Part shown: positions 21,379-31,438 of the stretch, in pieces
Layout of the letters: every line of letters begins with the position of its first letter
Position numbering within the stretch: position 1 is the stretch's first letter
DNA from: an uncultured Nitratifractor sp.
GTDB lineage: Bacteria > Campylobacterota > Campylobacteria > Campylobacterales > Sulfurovaceae
Direction: 5' to 3'
Assembly (NCBI GenBank): GCA_947311565.1
Contig: CAMZLH010000009.1
Location: 1-64,000 of the forward strand
Length of the DNA: 64,000 bases
The notes under the pieces: generated by a model
Told to the model about the DNA's origin: nothing
The model's database searches: none
What the model saw: only the letters and a program-made list of their open reading frames with translations
Position numbers and translations under genes: made by a program

Positions 21379-21599
21379 ACCTTCTCCATATTTTTCTATA
21401 TAATAGCATAAGATATCGAGATAATGGATATATTTTTCAAATTGAAATATTGTTTAATCTAGGAGATAACCATTAAATATAGTTTGATTTATTAAAATAT
21501 ATTGATAAAGAAGATACTTAAGGAGTGTAAAGTATATAAAGTTAAGTATAAAGTTTTAACAATACACCTAACTTATATCTTCTATATTAATATTAGCTA

Positions 21600-22208
21600 T
21601 TAGTTACCTCTACTGCCTGGTTTAATAGCTTTACTTCCATCTTTACATAGAGGACAATCATCTGGGGCATAGATATTAAACTCAAAATCTGCTAGCGCAA
21701 AAAGTGGTGTAGATTTTGGTAATTTACACTCTGATTTTGGATCTTTATCTACACCAACTCTTTTACAAAAGCCCCTATTTGCTAATGCTGCAAATGCTAC
21801 TACTTGAGCTCCAAGATCTTCTAATATTTTAGCAGCTTCTAATGCAGAACCACCTGTTGTGATAATATCTTCGCAGACTATAAATTTTTCACCCTCTTTA
21901 ACTTCGAAACCTCTTCTAAGTTGCATCTCTCCCTCTTTACGCTCTACAAATATAGAGTTTAGGTTCAATGCTCTTGCAAGCTCATAACCTGCTATTACAC
22001 CACCAAGAGCAGGTGCACATACTCTATCTATCTCTATCCCACTCTCTTTAATTTGTGTTGCTAACTTTGTCGCTAGAAGCTCTGCTCTTTTAGGGTCTTC
22101 TAAAACTTTAGCACTTTGAAGATAGTTAGCAGAGTGAGTACCGCTACTTAAGATAAAGTGTCCACTAAGTAGGGCATCTGCCTCTTTATATATACTTTCA
22201 ACATTCAT
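21600..22208 (-). CDS. pyrE: Orotate phosphoribosyltransferase
   Basis: [51 protein letters not shown]. Confidence 0.95.
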   Translation of the reverse strand: MNVESIYKEADALLSGHFILSSGTHSANYLQSAKVLEDPKRAELLATKLATQIKESGIEIDRVCAPALGGVIAGYELARALNLNSIFVERKEGEMQLRRGFEVKEGEKFIVCEDIITTGGSALEAAKILEDLGAQVVAFAALANRGFCKRVGVDKDPKSECKLPKSTPLFALADFEFNIYAPDDCPLCKDGSKAIKPGSRGN

Positions 22209-22211
22209 AAT

Positions 22212-22769
22212 TTAAACTTTTAAGATATCAGCTTCTTTAGATTTAAGAGCTTCATCTATCTTTATTGTATGTTCATCAGTAAGTTTTTGAACACTCTCTT
22301 GAGCACTCTTACTCTCATCTTCGCTAATATCTTTCTCTTTCTCTAATCTTTTAATTTTATTATTTCCATCTTTTCTAACATTTCTAACTGCAACTTTTGC
22401 TTTCTCTGATATAGCTTTAGCTTGTTTTACAATCTCTACTCTCTGTTCACTTGTCATAGGTGGGAAAAATAGCTTAATAAAATCACCATCATTATTTGGG
22501 TTTACTCCTATATTAGCTTGTTGTATAGCTTTTTCAATCTCTGGTAATAGGTTCTTCTCCCATGGGCTAATTGCTATTGTTGTTGCATCCATAACTGTTA
22601 CACTACCAACCTGATTTAGTGGAGTTGGATTACCGTAATAGTCAACTTTAATATCATCTACAATTGTTGTTGTAACCTTACCTGTTCTTAGTGTTAAGAA
22701 CTCTTTTTTCATAGACTCTATGCTTTTTTGCATATGATCTTTAGTCTCACTTAATATACTATCAACCAT
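22212..22769 (-). CDS. frr: Ribosome recycling factor
   Basis: [49 protein letters not shown]. Confidence 0.98.
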   Translation of the reverse strand: MVDSILSETKDHMQKSIESMKKEFLTLRTGKVTTTIVDDIKVDYYGNPTPLNQVGSVTVMDATTIAISPWEKNLLPEIEKAIQQANIGVNPNNDGDFIKLFFPPMTSEQRVEIVKQAKAISEKAKVAVRNVRKDGNNKIKRLEKEKDISEDESKSAQESVQKLTDEHTIKIDEALKSKEADILKV

Positions 22770-22847
22770 TATAATCTTCCTTGTTTTTTAAGGATATTGT
22801 AGCTAGTTTTAGTTTAAAAATAGGTGCTTAGTAGATAAATATAGAAG

Positions 22848-22871
22848 TTAAAAGAGACAACTCTCTTTTAA
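22848..22871 (-). terminator. Hairpin TTAAAAGAGA-CAAC-TCTCTTTTAA after secG
   Basis: 10-bp perfect stem, 4-nt loop, 21 nt beyond the secG stop. Confidence 0.55.
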
Positions 22872-22892
22872 TAGTAAAAGTAGATTATAACT

Positions 22893-23258
22893 CTACTTAT
22901 TGCTGCTGTTGCTATCTACCTTTGTAGTTGCTGCTGTAGTACTCTTATTAGACTCTACTGCTTTTGGTGTAAATGGTTTAACTTTAGAAGCTGGAATTAC
23001 TTTTTCGATTGTATCAACCGCACTTTTTTTATTCTCTTTAGCATAAAAATAGCCTAGTGCCAATGTGTTTGTTACAAAAAGTAAACCTAGTACAAATGTT
23101 ATTTTAGTTAAAAAACCTGCTGGTCCTTTTGCTCCAAATAGTGATTCATTACTCCCACTATATGCTCCAAGACCAATACTTGAACTCTTCTGAAGTAATA
23201 CTGCGATTGTAATCATAATAGCTAAAACTATCTGTACAATAAACAAAGTTGATGTCAT
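22893..23258 (-). CDS. secG: Preprotein translocase subunit SecG
   Basis: IVQIVLAIMITIAVLLQKSSSIGLGAYSGSNESLFGAKGPAGFLTKITF. Confidence 0.95.
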   Translation of the reverse strand: MTSTLFIVQIVLAIMITIAVLLQKSSSIGLGAYSGSNESLFGAKGPAGFLTKITFVLGLLFVTNTLALGYFYAKENKKSAVDTIEKVIPASKVKPFTPKAVESNKSTTAATTKVDSNSSNK

Positions 23259-23350
23259 AATAACCCTCTTTAAGTATGAAATAATATAATTGGCGCGATT
23301 ATAGCTAAAAAAAGCTTCAAGACAGTATATATTTTTTTTATGGGGGTAGA

Positions 23351-23653
23351 ATGTATAATATTAATAGATATTCACAACTAATATTAGAGCATAAATTTTT
23401 TGAAGCTCACGAAGTTTTAGAGTTATTTTGGTTTCCTAGACGTAAAGAGAAGGGAAAAGAGGTCTTAATTATTAAAGGATTTATAAATGCAGCTGTAGCT
23501 TTTGAACTTAAGAAAAGAGAAAGAGTTACTCCATCACTAAAGGTTTGGCAAACTTATAAGAAGTTCTCAAATTATATAGATAAGAGTGATAAAGAACTCT
23601 ATCAACTAAAAGTTTTTATAGATAAATTTGCAAATGAGTATCTTGATTTATAG
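23351..23653 (+). CDS. DUF309 family protein
   Basis: HKFFEAHEVLELFWFPRRKEKGKEVLIIKGFINAAVAFELKKR. Confidence 0.75.
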   Translation: MYNINRYSQLILEHKFFEAHEVLELFWFPRRKEKGKEVLIIKGFINAAVAFELKKRERVTPSLKVWQTYKKFSNYIDKSDKELYQLKVFIDKFANEYLDL

Positions 23654-23690
23654 TTTTATATGTTATAATATTAAAAAATAGAAACTGGAT

Positions 23691-26297
23691 TTGTATATGT
23701 TACGCTTACTTTTTATTATTATTCCTATAGTAACCATCGTTGTTATCATTTTTGTATCTCTTTTTACACCATATGGTAGTAATTTAACACTTAAACCGAT
23801 AGCTAATAGCTATCTTAACCAAAAAATTAAAAACCCATCTATAGATATTACTAAGCTAGATAGCAAGGTGGGTTATATAGATATAGATGCTAAAAGCGAT
23901 AATGGAGTGTCTATTAATACAAAAGGTGATGTTAATTATCTTAATAAAGATTTTGATTTAAACTATAAATTAAATGCCAGAAGTGTTAGAGTAGATAACA
24001 GAGATATAAAATTAGATCTAAATGTTTTAGGTCAAGCTGTAGGAAGTAGCAATAATTTTGGTGTTACCGGATCTGGTAATGCATTTGACTCCGATATATC
24101 ATATAAACTAATTATAAAAAATGATAAACCACAAGATATTAATATAGATATTAATAGTGCTCAAATCTCTAAAATATTTGCACTACTTAATATAACACCC
24201 TACTTAGATGGACAACTATTTCTAAATAGTAAAATGAGCAATTTAGATCTTAATAACCCAACAGGAAAGGCTTATATAGAGATTAGAAATGGTATATTAA
24301 GCACACCACTAATTAATAAATTATATAACTTAAAGTTACCTAAGAACGAAACTATAAAAGCAAAAATAGATGCAACAGTTACAAAAAAATATATCATATC
24401 AAGAGGAGATATAAATAGTACAACAGCTAAAATAGAGATAAAAAAGATTACATCAACTCTAGATTTAAAGCAGGCAAAAGGATATTTTAAGATAGATATT
24501 AACAATTTAGCACGCCTAAATGGTTTGAGTAATTTAAATCTTAAAGGTAAGATTACTACGGATGGAATATTCTATAGTAATAGTAAAAAAAAACAATTTC
24601 AACTCAATTTAACTACAAAAGATTTAGGTGGTGTTAGTAAATTTAAATACTCAAAAGATACTATAAAAGCTACTTTAAAAAACTTCTCTCCTATAAAACT
24701 ATTTAGCTATTTATCTATGCCTAAATATATAAGTGAAGGTAAACTAAATGGTGCATTAGTTGTTAAAAATTTTAGTAATCCAAATGGAAAGTTTGCTCTA
24801 TCCACAGATGGTACTCTTAATAAAAAACTATTAAAAGTTAAGTTACCAAGCTATAGATATACACTTCAAGCAAAAGGTTCAATATTAGATGGTAAATTAA
24901 AAATGAATCGTGCTAAAGTCTCGACAAATTTTATAAAATTGTATTTAGAAAAACTATCTTATTCACTAGTAACAGATATACTAATAAGTAACTTTTCTGC
25001 TAATATTGATAACTTAAAGGCCCTCAAGTTATTTACTGGATTAGATCTAAGAGGTGCACTAAAAGTAAATGGAAAAATAAAAAAGATTGCTAACTCTCTA
25101 AATGTAGTCGCAGGTACAAAATCACTATCTGGAGATTTAAAGATAAATTATAAAACAGATAGATTACATAGTAATTTTAAAAAACTAGAGATTGCTAAAA
25201 TACTATATACCTTAAATATGCCACACTATATAGTTAAATCTAATTTAAGTGGTAAAGTAGATATAACAGATTTAAACTCTAAAAATGGTATTTTTTCTAT
25301 TAACTCTGTAGGGCTTATAGATACTAAAACCCTAAAAAAGCATATGGGTTTAAATCTAGGAGATAGATTCAAATATATCCTTAAAGTTAATGATGGGGTT
25401 ATTAAAAATGCACTTATTAATTTTAAACCAAAAATCAATACATCTATTGGCTCTATAAATTTTGATACTCTAAAATACAATCTAAATAGTAATAAAATAG
25501 ATGGCGAATATAGGCTAGATATAAAAAACCTAAAAAAGCTAGAACCACTAATTAATCAAAAACTAATTGGCTCATTTGCACTCAAAGGAAGCTTAAAAAA
25601 AGATGATAATCAACTTCTAGTAACAGCAGTAGCTAAGGAGTTAGGTGGTGTAATAAACTTTATCATGAATAACAATAAAATCAAAGTTAATGCTGCAGGA
25701 TTAAGTGTTATAAGAGTCTTAAGGCTTATTAATCAAGAAGAGGTTATAGATGGTGTTGCTCAGGTTGATTTAAACTATAACACAAAGAGTAAGCAAGGAG
25801 AGTTCTCTGTTAAGTTAGATGAATCTAGGTTTTTAAACTCAAAGTTGGTTAATTCACTTAAACAAGTTGCTAATTTTGACCTATCAAAAGAGTTATTTAG
25901 TAGTGCCAATATAGATGGAACTATAAATAATAATATTATTAAATTTAATCTAAATACAGCTAGTCAACGAGTAAAGCTCTCTACATATGGTGCTAAAATT
26001 GATATTAAGAGTAGTACAGTAGATGCAAAAATTAAAGTTTCACAAAAAAATCAAGATTATCTAATTAGAGTAACTGGTAGTATTAATAACCCAACTATAA
26101 CACCAATTTTTGATGGATATATCAAGAAAAAGGTTATAAATAGAGTAGAAGAGAAACTAAAAGATCTTGGTATAGATAAAGAGATAAATAAAATAGTACC
26201 AAATGAGATTAAAAATATAGAAGATAATGAGAGCAAAAGAAGAATAAAAAAGGTAATACCAAACGAAATAAAAGGTCTATTTAAAGGGATCTTTTAA
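23691..26297 (+). CDS. AsmA/TamB-like membrane-anchored repeat protein
   Basis: N-terminal TM, beta-rich GxLxGxxxI repeats, four internal copies (see findings). Confidence 0.6.
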   Translation: MYMLRLLFIIIPIVTIVVIIFVSLFTPYGSNLTLKPIANSYLNQKIKNPSIDITKLDSKVGYIDIDAKSDNGVSINTKGDVNYLNKDFDLNYKLNARSVRVDNRDIKLDLNVLGQAVGSSNNFGVTGSGNAFDSDISYKLIIKNDKPQDINIDINSAQISKIFALLNITPYLDGQLFLNSKMSNLDLNNPTGKAYIEIRNGILSTPLINKLYNLKLPKNETIKAKIDATVTKKYIISRGDINSTTAKIEIKKITSTLDLKQAKGYFKIDINNLARLNGLSNLNLKGKITTDGIFYSNSKKKQFQLNLTTKDLGGVSKFKYSKDTIKATLKNFSPIKLFSYLSMPKYISEGKLNGALVVKNFSNPNGKFALSTDGTLNKKLLKVKLPSYRYTLQAKGSILDGKLKMNRAKVSTNFIKLYLEKLSYSLVTDILISNFSANIDNLKALKLFTGLDLRGALKVNGKIKKIANSLNVVAGTKSLSGDLKINYKTDRLHSNFKKLEIAKILYTLNMPHYIVKSNLSGKVDITDLNSKNGIFSINSVGLIDTKTLKKHMGLNLGDRFKYILKVNDGVIKNALINFKPKINTSIGSINFDTLKYNLNSNKIDGEYRLDIKNLKKLEPLINQKLIGSFALKGSLKKDDNQLLVTAVAKELGGVINFIMNNNKIKVNAAGLSVIRVLRLINQEEVIDGVAQVDLNYNTKSKQGEFSVKLDESRFLNSKLVNSLKQVANFDLSKELFSSANIDGTINNNIIKFNLNTASQRVKLSTYGAKIDIKSSTVDAKIKVSQKNQDYLIRVTGSINNPTITPIFDGYIKKKVINRVEEKLKDLGIDKEINKIVPNEIKNIEDNESKRRIKKVIPNEIKGLFKGIF

Positions 26298-26422
26298 CCC
26301 AAGTTTAGTAACTATAGATTAGATATAATCTATCAACTATTAACCTTTAACATAATTTTTTTACTCTCTCTAGCCCTAATATATTGCTACTATTTAAGTA
26401 ACTATTATATAGATAATCTAGA

Positions 26423-28009
26423 CTAAATAGAACAGTGTAAAAGTTTATTAATCATCTTATCTGCTAATGTGCCAACAGTTGGAACAACATATACACAACT
26501 TCCTTCAAGGGCTTCTATCTCCTCTTCACCTCTAACTCTAGCTACGATATGAGATTTAGGAGATACATCTTTTACAGATTTTGCTATTAATCTAATCTTC
26601 TCTAAGTTATGGAATGTAATCATTACTGCTACTGCCTCTTTAATATTTACAGACTCCAAAACTAATCTTTGTGCAGCATTTCCAAAAAATACTGGCTGAT
26701 TATCATCTAATGCCTCTTGATATAGTTTGAGATCATGCTCTATCAATATATACTCAAATCCACTGCTTTTTAACTGAGATGTAACCTCTCTTCCTAGCGG
26801 TCCATATCCACAAACAATAATGTGGTTTTTAAGCCCTGTAGAGGTAATTCTTATCTCTCTATATGGCTCTTTAAATATCTTATCAGCTAATTTGGTTAAA
26901 TTTTGAATAATAAATGGTGTTGCAACCATAGAGAATATTACAACCGTCGATAGTATATTAGAGACTCTCTCATCTATAAAGTGGTTATTTTGTGCTAGAA
27001 CAAATATAGCTAACGCAAACTCTCCAACTTGTGATAGTGCCAAAGCACTCTTAAATGCTGTTCTTTTTTGCTCAAAAAATAGAACAGCAAAGATAACAGA
27101 TGCTTTAATTACCATTACAATAATAACTAAAAATATAATTACACCAAAGTTTTCTATTACAATACCTACATCTATTCTGCTTCCTACAACAAAGAAAAAT
27201 AGTCCTAAAAATAGATCTCTAAATGGAGACAAATCTGCTTCTATTTGATATTTATAGTGTGATTCTGCTAGTAACATTCCTGCAAAAAAAGCACCCAAAG
27301 AGTATGAGAATCCAAATAGATGTGCAATCTCTGCAGATGCTAAAACAACAAATAAAATTGCTAATAAAAATATCTCTTGATTTTGAGTTTTAACTGAGAA
27401 CTCTAAGTATTTATCTACTCCAAATTTCCCTAAATATAAAACTACAAAAAAGATAATCATATTAAGTGATGTGCTAAATAGTAGTGATGTTATCTCAACA
27501 TCTTTAGTAAAGATATCTATCATAATTAAAATTGGAATTACAGCTAAATCTTGAAAGAGTAATACTCCTAACACTTTACGCCCATATCCAGCGTGAATAT
27601 CTCCATTTTCATTTAGCATCTTAAGCACTATAGCAGTAGAAGATAAAGATAGAGCCGAACCAATTATAATAGCAGTTTTACTATCAAAACTAAATACAAA
27701 TTTAGCAATTAATGCAAAAGAGATACTACTGATTATAACTTGTAAAGAGCCATATAAAAGCACTTGCTTTTTCATTGCTTTTAGCTCACTAAAGCTAAAC
27801 TCAAGCCCAATAGTAAACATTAAAAATATAATCCCAAGTTCTGATATATGCTCTAGTATCTTATCTTCACCACCTAAACCAAAAGATATAGAAACAATAA
27901 CCCCTGTAAATATATAACCAATTGCTGTTGGTAAATTAAATTTTTTAAGTGCTATATTTAAAATTGATGCTATTAGTATAGTTAAAATAGCTAAAACTAC
28001 TTGCTCCAT
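26423..28009 (-). CDS. CPA2 cation:proton antiporter (KefB-type) with TrkA-N domain
   Basis: GLEFSFSELKAMKK, FAGMLLAESHYKYQIEADLSPFRDLFLGLFFFVVG, HIIVCGYGPLGREV. Confidence 0.92.
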   Translation of the reverse strand: MEQVVLAILTILIASILNIALKKFNLPTAIGYIFTGVIVSISFGLGGEDKILEHISELGIIFLMFTIGLEFSFSELKAMKKQVLLYGSLQVIISSISFALIAKFVFSFDSKTAIIIGSALSLSSTAIVLKMLNENGDIHAGYGRKVLGVLLFQDLAVIPILIMIDIFTKDVEITSLLFSTSLNMIIFFVVLYLGKFGVDKYLEFSVKTQNQEIFLLAILFVVLASAEIAHLFGFSYSLGAFFAGMLLAESHYKYQIEADLSPFRDLFLGLFFFVVGSRIDVGIVIENFGVIIFLVIIVMVIKASVIFAVLFFEQKRTAFKSALALSQVGEFALAIFVLAQNNHFIDERVSNILSTVVIFSMVATPFIIQNLTKLADKIFKEPYREIRITSTGLKNHIIVCGYGPLGREVTSQLKSSGFEYILIEHDLKLYQEALDDNQPVFFGNAAQRLVLESVNIKEAVAVMITFHNLEKIRLIAKSVKDVSPKSHIVARVRGEEEIEALEGSCVYVVPTVGTLADKMINKLLHCSI

Positions 28010-28108
28010 TAAGACCCTTTAGATTATATTTTAAAAATGTAGGAAATATGTGTAATATTATATATTATATCGTAATTTATTTAAACTTTTGGGTTAAAGA
28101 TTTTTTGA

Positions 28109-28114
28109 TATAAT
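28109..28114 (+). promoter_or_regulatory. -10 hexamer TATAAT upstream of the HerA-like operon
   Basis: ttttttgaTATAATagatag about 32 nt before the GTG start. Confidence 0.4.
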
Positions 28115-28145
28115 AGATAGAATAACTTATTTAAAGGGAGTAGTA

Positions 28146-30479
28146 GTGAATACAATTAAAGATATTTATGAAAAAGCGGGGCTCTTCTATCTAGGCAAAG
28201 ATGTAGATAGCTCTAATTTTGAGACAACCGAAGTTTTAACACTACTAAAAAATAAAAACTTTACAACACATGCTGCAATTATAGGAATGACAGGGTCTGG
28301 TAAAACAGGTCTTGGTATTGGACTATTAGAGGAGGCAGCAATTGATAATATTCCTTCAATTATAATAGATCCAAAAGGTGACATGGGGAACATGCTACTA
28401 ACTGACCCTTCATTTTCTCCTTTAAGCTTTAAGCCATGGGTAGAAGATGAGGCAAAAGCAAAAGGTGAAGACTCACTTGAGTATGCTGCAAAGACTGCAA
28501 ACTTCTGGAGAGAGGGTATCTATAGCTGGGGGCAAGATGAGAGTCGTGTAGAGAGGTTTACAGCTGTTGACAAAACAATTTACACACCAGGTTCTAGTGC
28601 TGGAGTTCCAATTAATATATTAAGCTCTCTATCAAAACCAAATAGTGAAATTATGGATGATAGTGATAATTTAAGCTCCTATATTACAACTACTGTAAGC
28701 TCACTACTAGCACTTGTAAATATAGAGGCAAATCCACTAGAGAGTAAAGAGTTTATACTACTATCTCAAATTATTGCTAATGCATGGAGAAATGATCTAT
28801 CGCTTGGTATTGATACTTTAGTTGGTTCAATTATAAACCCTCCTTTTAAAAAGATTGGTGTCCTACCACTTGATAGTTTCTACTCTCAAAAAGAGAGATT
28901 TAAATTAGCAAATAGATTTAACTCTGTCATCGCATCACCATCTTTTATGGGCTGGTTAAGTGGTGAAGATTTAGATATTCAAAAAATTCTATACAGTAGC
29001 AGTGGAAAAGCTAGAGTTGCTATCTTCTCTATTGCTCACTTAGATGATTCTCAAAGAATGTTTTTTGTAACACTACTTTTAAATAAAGTTCTTGCTTGGA
29101 TGCGTCGTCAAAGTGGTAGCAATAGACTACGTGCTATGCTATATATGGATGAGATTTACGGATTCTTTCCACCTGTTAAAAATCCTCCATCTAAAGAGCC
29201 TATGATTACTCTACTAAAACAAGCTAGAGCTTATGGTCTTGGTGTCGTTTTAAGTACACAAAATCCAATAGATTTAGACTATAAAGGCTTAAGTAATATT
29301 GGTACTTGGTGTATTGGTAGATTACAGACAAAACAAGATATAGATCGTGTTATAGATGGTCTTGGTGGTAAAATTGACTCTAAATTATCTAAAAATGAAA
29401 TAGCAGCACTCTTATCTAATCTTAAAAAGAGAACATTTTTCTTAAAGAGTGCACATTTAGATGATATTAGGCTATTTGGAACAAGATGGGCACTAAGCTA
29501 CCTAAAAGGTCCTTTGAAAAAAGATGATATCTCTAAACTTATGGAGTCAAAAAAGAGTCATATTGAACCTATAAAAAAAGAATCTAGTAGAGATGATAGT
29601 GAATATGTAAGTAATATTACACTTAGTGGAAATGTAGTTCAAAGATATGAAGCTGACATAACTGGAACCAAAAAATATACACCAACTATTGGAGCTAATG
29701 TTGAGCTAAAATATATAGATTCTAAAAGAGGAATTGATAAGAGTATAGATTTAGAATTAACTCTAAACTTAGATCAATTAACAAACTGTGATTGGGATGA
29801 AGTAGAAGATTTAGAAGAGCCGCTAAATAGCTTTGCAACAAAAGCTCCAAGCGGAGCAAAGTTTAAACATCTCTCTGAATTTATTAGCGAAGATAGAGAT
29901 TTAAAAGCGTGTGCAAGAGCACTCAAAGAGTACCTTTATACTGACAAAAAGCTAGAGATATATAGGTGTAAAAGATTAAGAGTAGAATCTACTATAGATG
30001 AAAATTTAGATCAATTTATAATAAGAGTAGAAGATATCTTAAAAGATAAATTTGAAGATGAGATAGATAAGCTAAAGAGCAAATACGATAGCCGATTTAG
30101 TAGATTAGAGTCTCAAATAGAGCGTGCAAAGCTCCAAGTAGAGAAGGAGAAAGCTGATCAAACTAGCTCTTTAATAGGTGCTGGTATCTCAATTATATCC
30201 GCTCTATTTGGAAGAAAAAGTGTTACTAAAATTGGAGCCGCAGTAAATAAAAGTGGTAGAATACTAAAAGAGAGAAGTGATATTGGTCGTGCTGAGTCTA
30301 AACTAGATGAGCTAAATGATAGATTTATTCAAATGCAAGAAGATTTAGAGCAAAAAATAGATGAATTAAGTGATAAATTAACCCTTGAGAACTATGAAAT
30401 TGATACAATCTTTATAAAACCTAGAAAGAGTGCAATAGATATTAATGAGATTACACTCTTATGGAGGTTATCATTTTAG
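28146..30479 (+). CDS. HerA-like P-loop ATPase (DUF853-like) with C-terminal coiled coil
   Basis: IIGMTGSGKTGLGIGLL (Walker A), LYMDEIYGFFPP (Walker B), VVLSTQNPIDLDYKGLSNIGTWCIGRLQTKQD. Confidence 0.88.
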   Translation: MNTIKDIYEKAGLFYLGKDVDSSNFETTEVLTLLKNKNFTTHAAIIGMTGSGKTGLGIGLLEEAAIDNIPSIIIDPKGDMGNMLLTDPSFSPLSFKPWVEDEAKAKGEDSLEYAAKTANFWREGIYSWGQDESRVERFTAVDKTIYTPGSSAGVPINILSSLSKPNSEIMDDSDNLSSYITTTVSSLLALVNIEANPLESKEFILLSQIIANAWRNDLSLGIDTLVGSIINPPFKKIGVLPLDSFYSQKERFKLANRFNSVIASPSFMGWLSGEDLDIQKILYSSSGKARVAIFSIAHLDDSQRMFFVTLLLNKVLAWMRRQSGSNRLRAMLYMDEIYGFFPPVKNPPSKEPMITLLKQARAYGLGVVLSTQNPIDLDYKGLSNIGTWCIGRLQTKQDIDRVIDGLGGKIDSKLSKNEIAALLSNLKKRTFFLKSAHLDDIRLFGTRWALSYLKGPLKKDDISKLMESKKSHIEPIKKESSRDDSEYVSNITLSGNVVQRYEADITGTKKYTPTIGANVELKYIDSKRGIDKSIDLELTLNLDQLTNCDWDEVEDLEEPLNSFATKAPSGAKFKHLSEFISEDRDLKACARALKEYLYTDKKLEIYRCKRLRVESTIDENLDQFIIRVEDILKDKFEDEIDKLKSKYDSRFSRLESQIERAKLQVEKEKADQTSSLIGAGISIISALFGRKSVTKIGAAVNKSGRILKERSDIGRAESKLDELNDRFIQMQEDLEQKIDELSDKLTLENYEIDTIFIKPRKSAIDINEITLLWRLSF

Positions 30480-31438
30480 TAGATAGACTCTTTTTTATTT
30501 TTAAAAGATATAAAGAGCTTGCAGTAATTGTAATCTCTTTAATCATTGGTTTTACTATTAGTAGTGGATTATTACTATATAGTGGGAAAGAGCTTGTTAA
30601 CTCTTTAATATATCTAGGTGTTATAGTTCTATTACCCTTTTTACTATCTTTAGCTGCTGCTATAAAGGTACTCTTTATTAAAAATCGAGACCTTTTAGAG
30701 GGATTTAAAATATCTTTTCTATCTGGTGTATTCTTCTCTTTAGGAGCTCTATTATCACTGCTCTTTACAATTATTACAAGTGATATAGCATTTGGATGGG
30801 CTACTACTTTAGATGTCAAACCTAATGGGTTGTCATCTTTTTTAAATAGTTTAGCTATATGGAAAGTGCTTTGTAAAAGCTGCATAGTTAGCGAACACTT
30901 AAGCACAATTAGCCAGTTTAGCAGACTTGGTGGGTCAGTAGATAAAAGCTTAATTAGTAATGCAAAAGAGCTTGGGGCTTGGTGGAGATATTTGGCTTTT
31001 GCTATATTAATATATGGTGTAGCCTTTCGTGCTATATTTTACCTTTTCACATCAAATTTAATTAATAAAAAAAAGCTAAAAATAGTAGCGCAAAACAATA
31101 GTGAAATCATAAAAGAGATAGATAGTCAATATAAGAACAGAGTCTCTTTAGAACAGATAAAAAGAGAAAACTTTAGAGTAGTTAGCTACTACATAGATAG
31201 TAAACATTTAAAACTTAAAGGTAATAGCGAAGCTAAAAATATTGTTGTTGCTGTTAAGTCTTGGGAACCACCTATTTTAGATTTTTTTGACTACTTAGAT
31301 GAACTTAAAGAGGATAATCCTAGCTCTAAAATATCTATCTATTTAGTTGGCTTAAGCGAGAAAGCCCAAGAGGAAGATGCAAAAATTTGGCAAAGAAAAC
31401 TCAATGAATTAAATTTAAATTATGAGGTAATAGTATGA
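30461..31438 (+). CDS. DUF2868-like membrane protein
   Basis: Several TM helices, overlaps the HerA-like gene and the GTPase gene; DUF2868 assignment rests mainly on its position before a DUF3482-type GTPase. Confidence 0.6.
   Translation: MEVIILVDRLFFIFKRYKELAVIVISLIIGFTISSGLLLYSGKELVNSLIYLGVIVLLPFLLSLAAAIKVLFIKNRDLLEGFKISFLSGVFFSLGALLSLLFTIITSDIAFGWATTLDVKPNGLSSFLNSLAIWKVLCKSCIVSEHLSTISQFSRLGGSVDKSLISNAKELGAWWRYLAFAILIYGVAFRAIFYLFTSNLINKKKLKIVAQNNSEIIKEIDSQYKNRVSLEQIKRENFRVVSYYIDSKHLKLKGNSEAKNIVVAVKSWEPPILDFFDYLDELKEDNPSSKISIYLVGLSEKAQEEDAKIWQRKLNELNLNYEVIV

Noticed and set aside
28146-30479. HerA-like ATPase as part of a known HerA anti-phage system (Sir2-HerA, DUF4297-HerA) or HerA-NurA repair pair
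   Set aside because: No Sir2, DUF4297 or NurA gene adjacent; the neighbours are DUF2868/DUF3482-like, so known defense labels are not supported.
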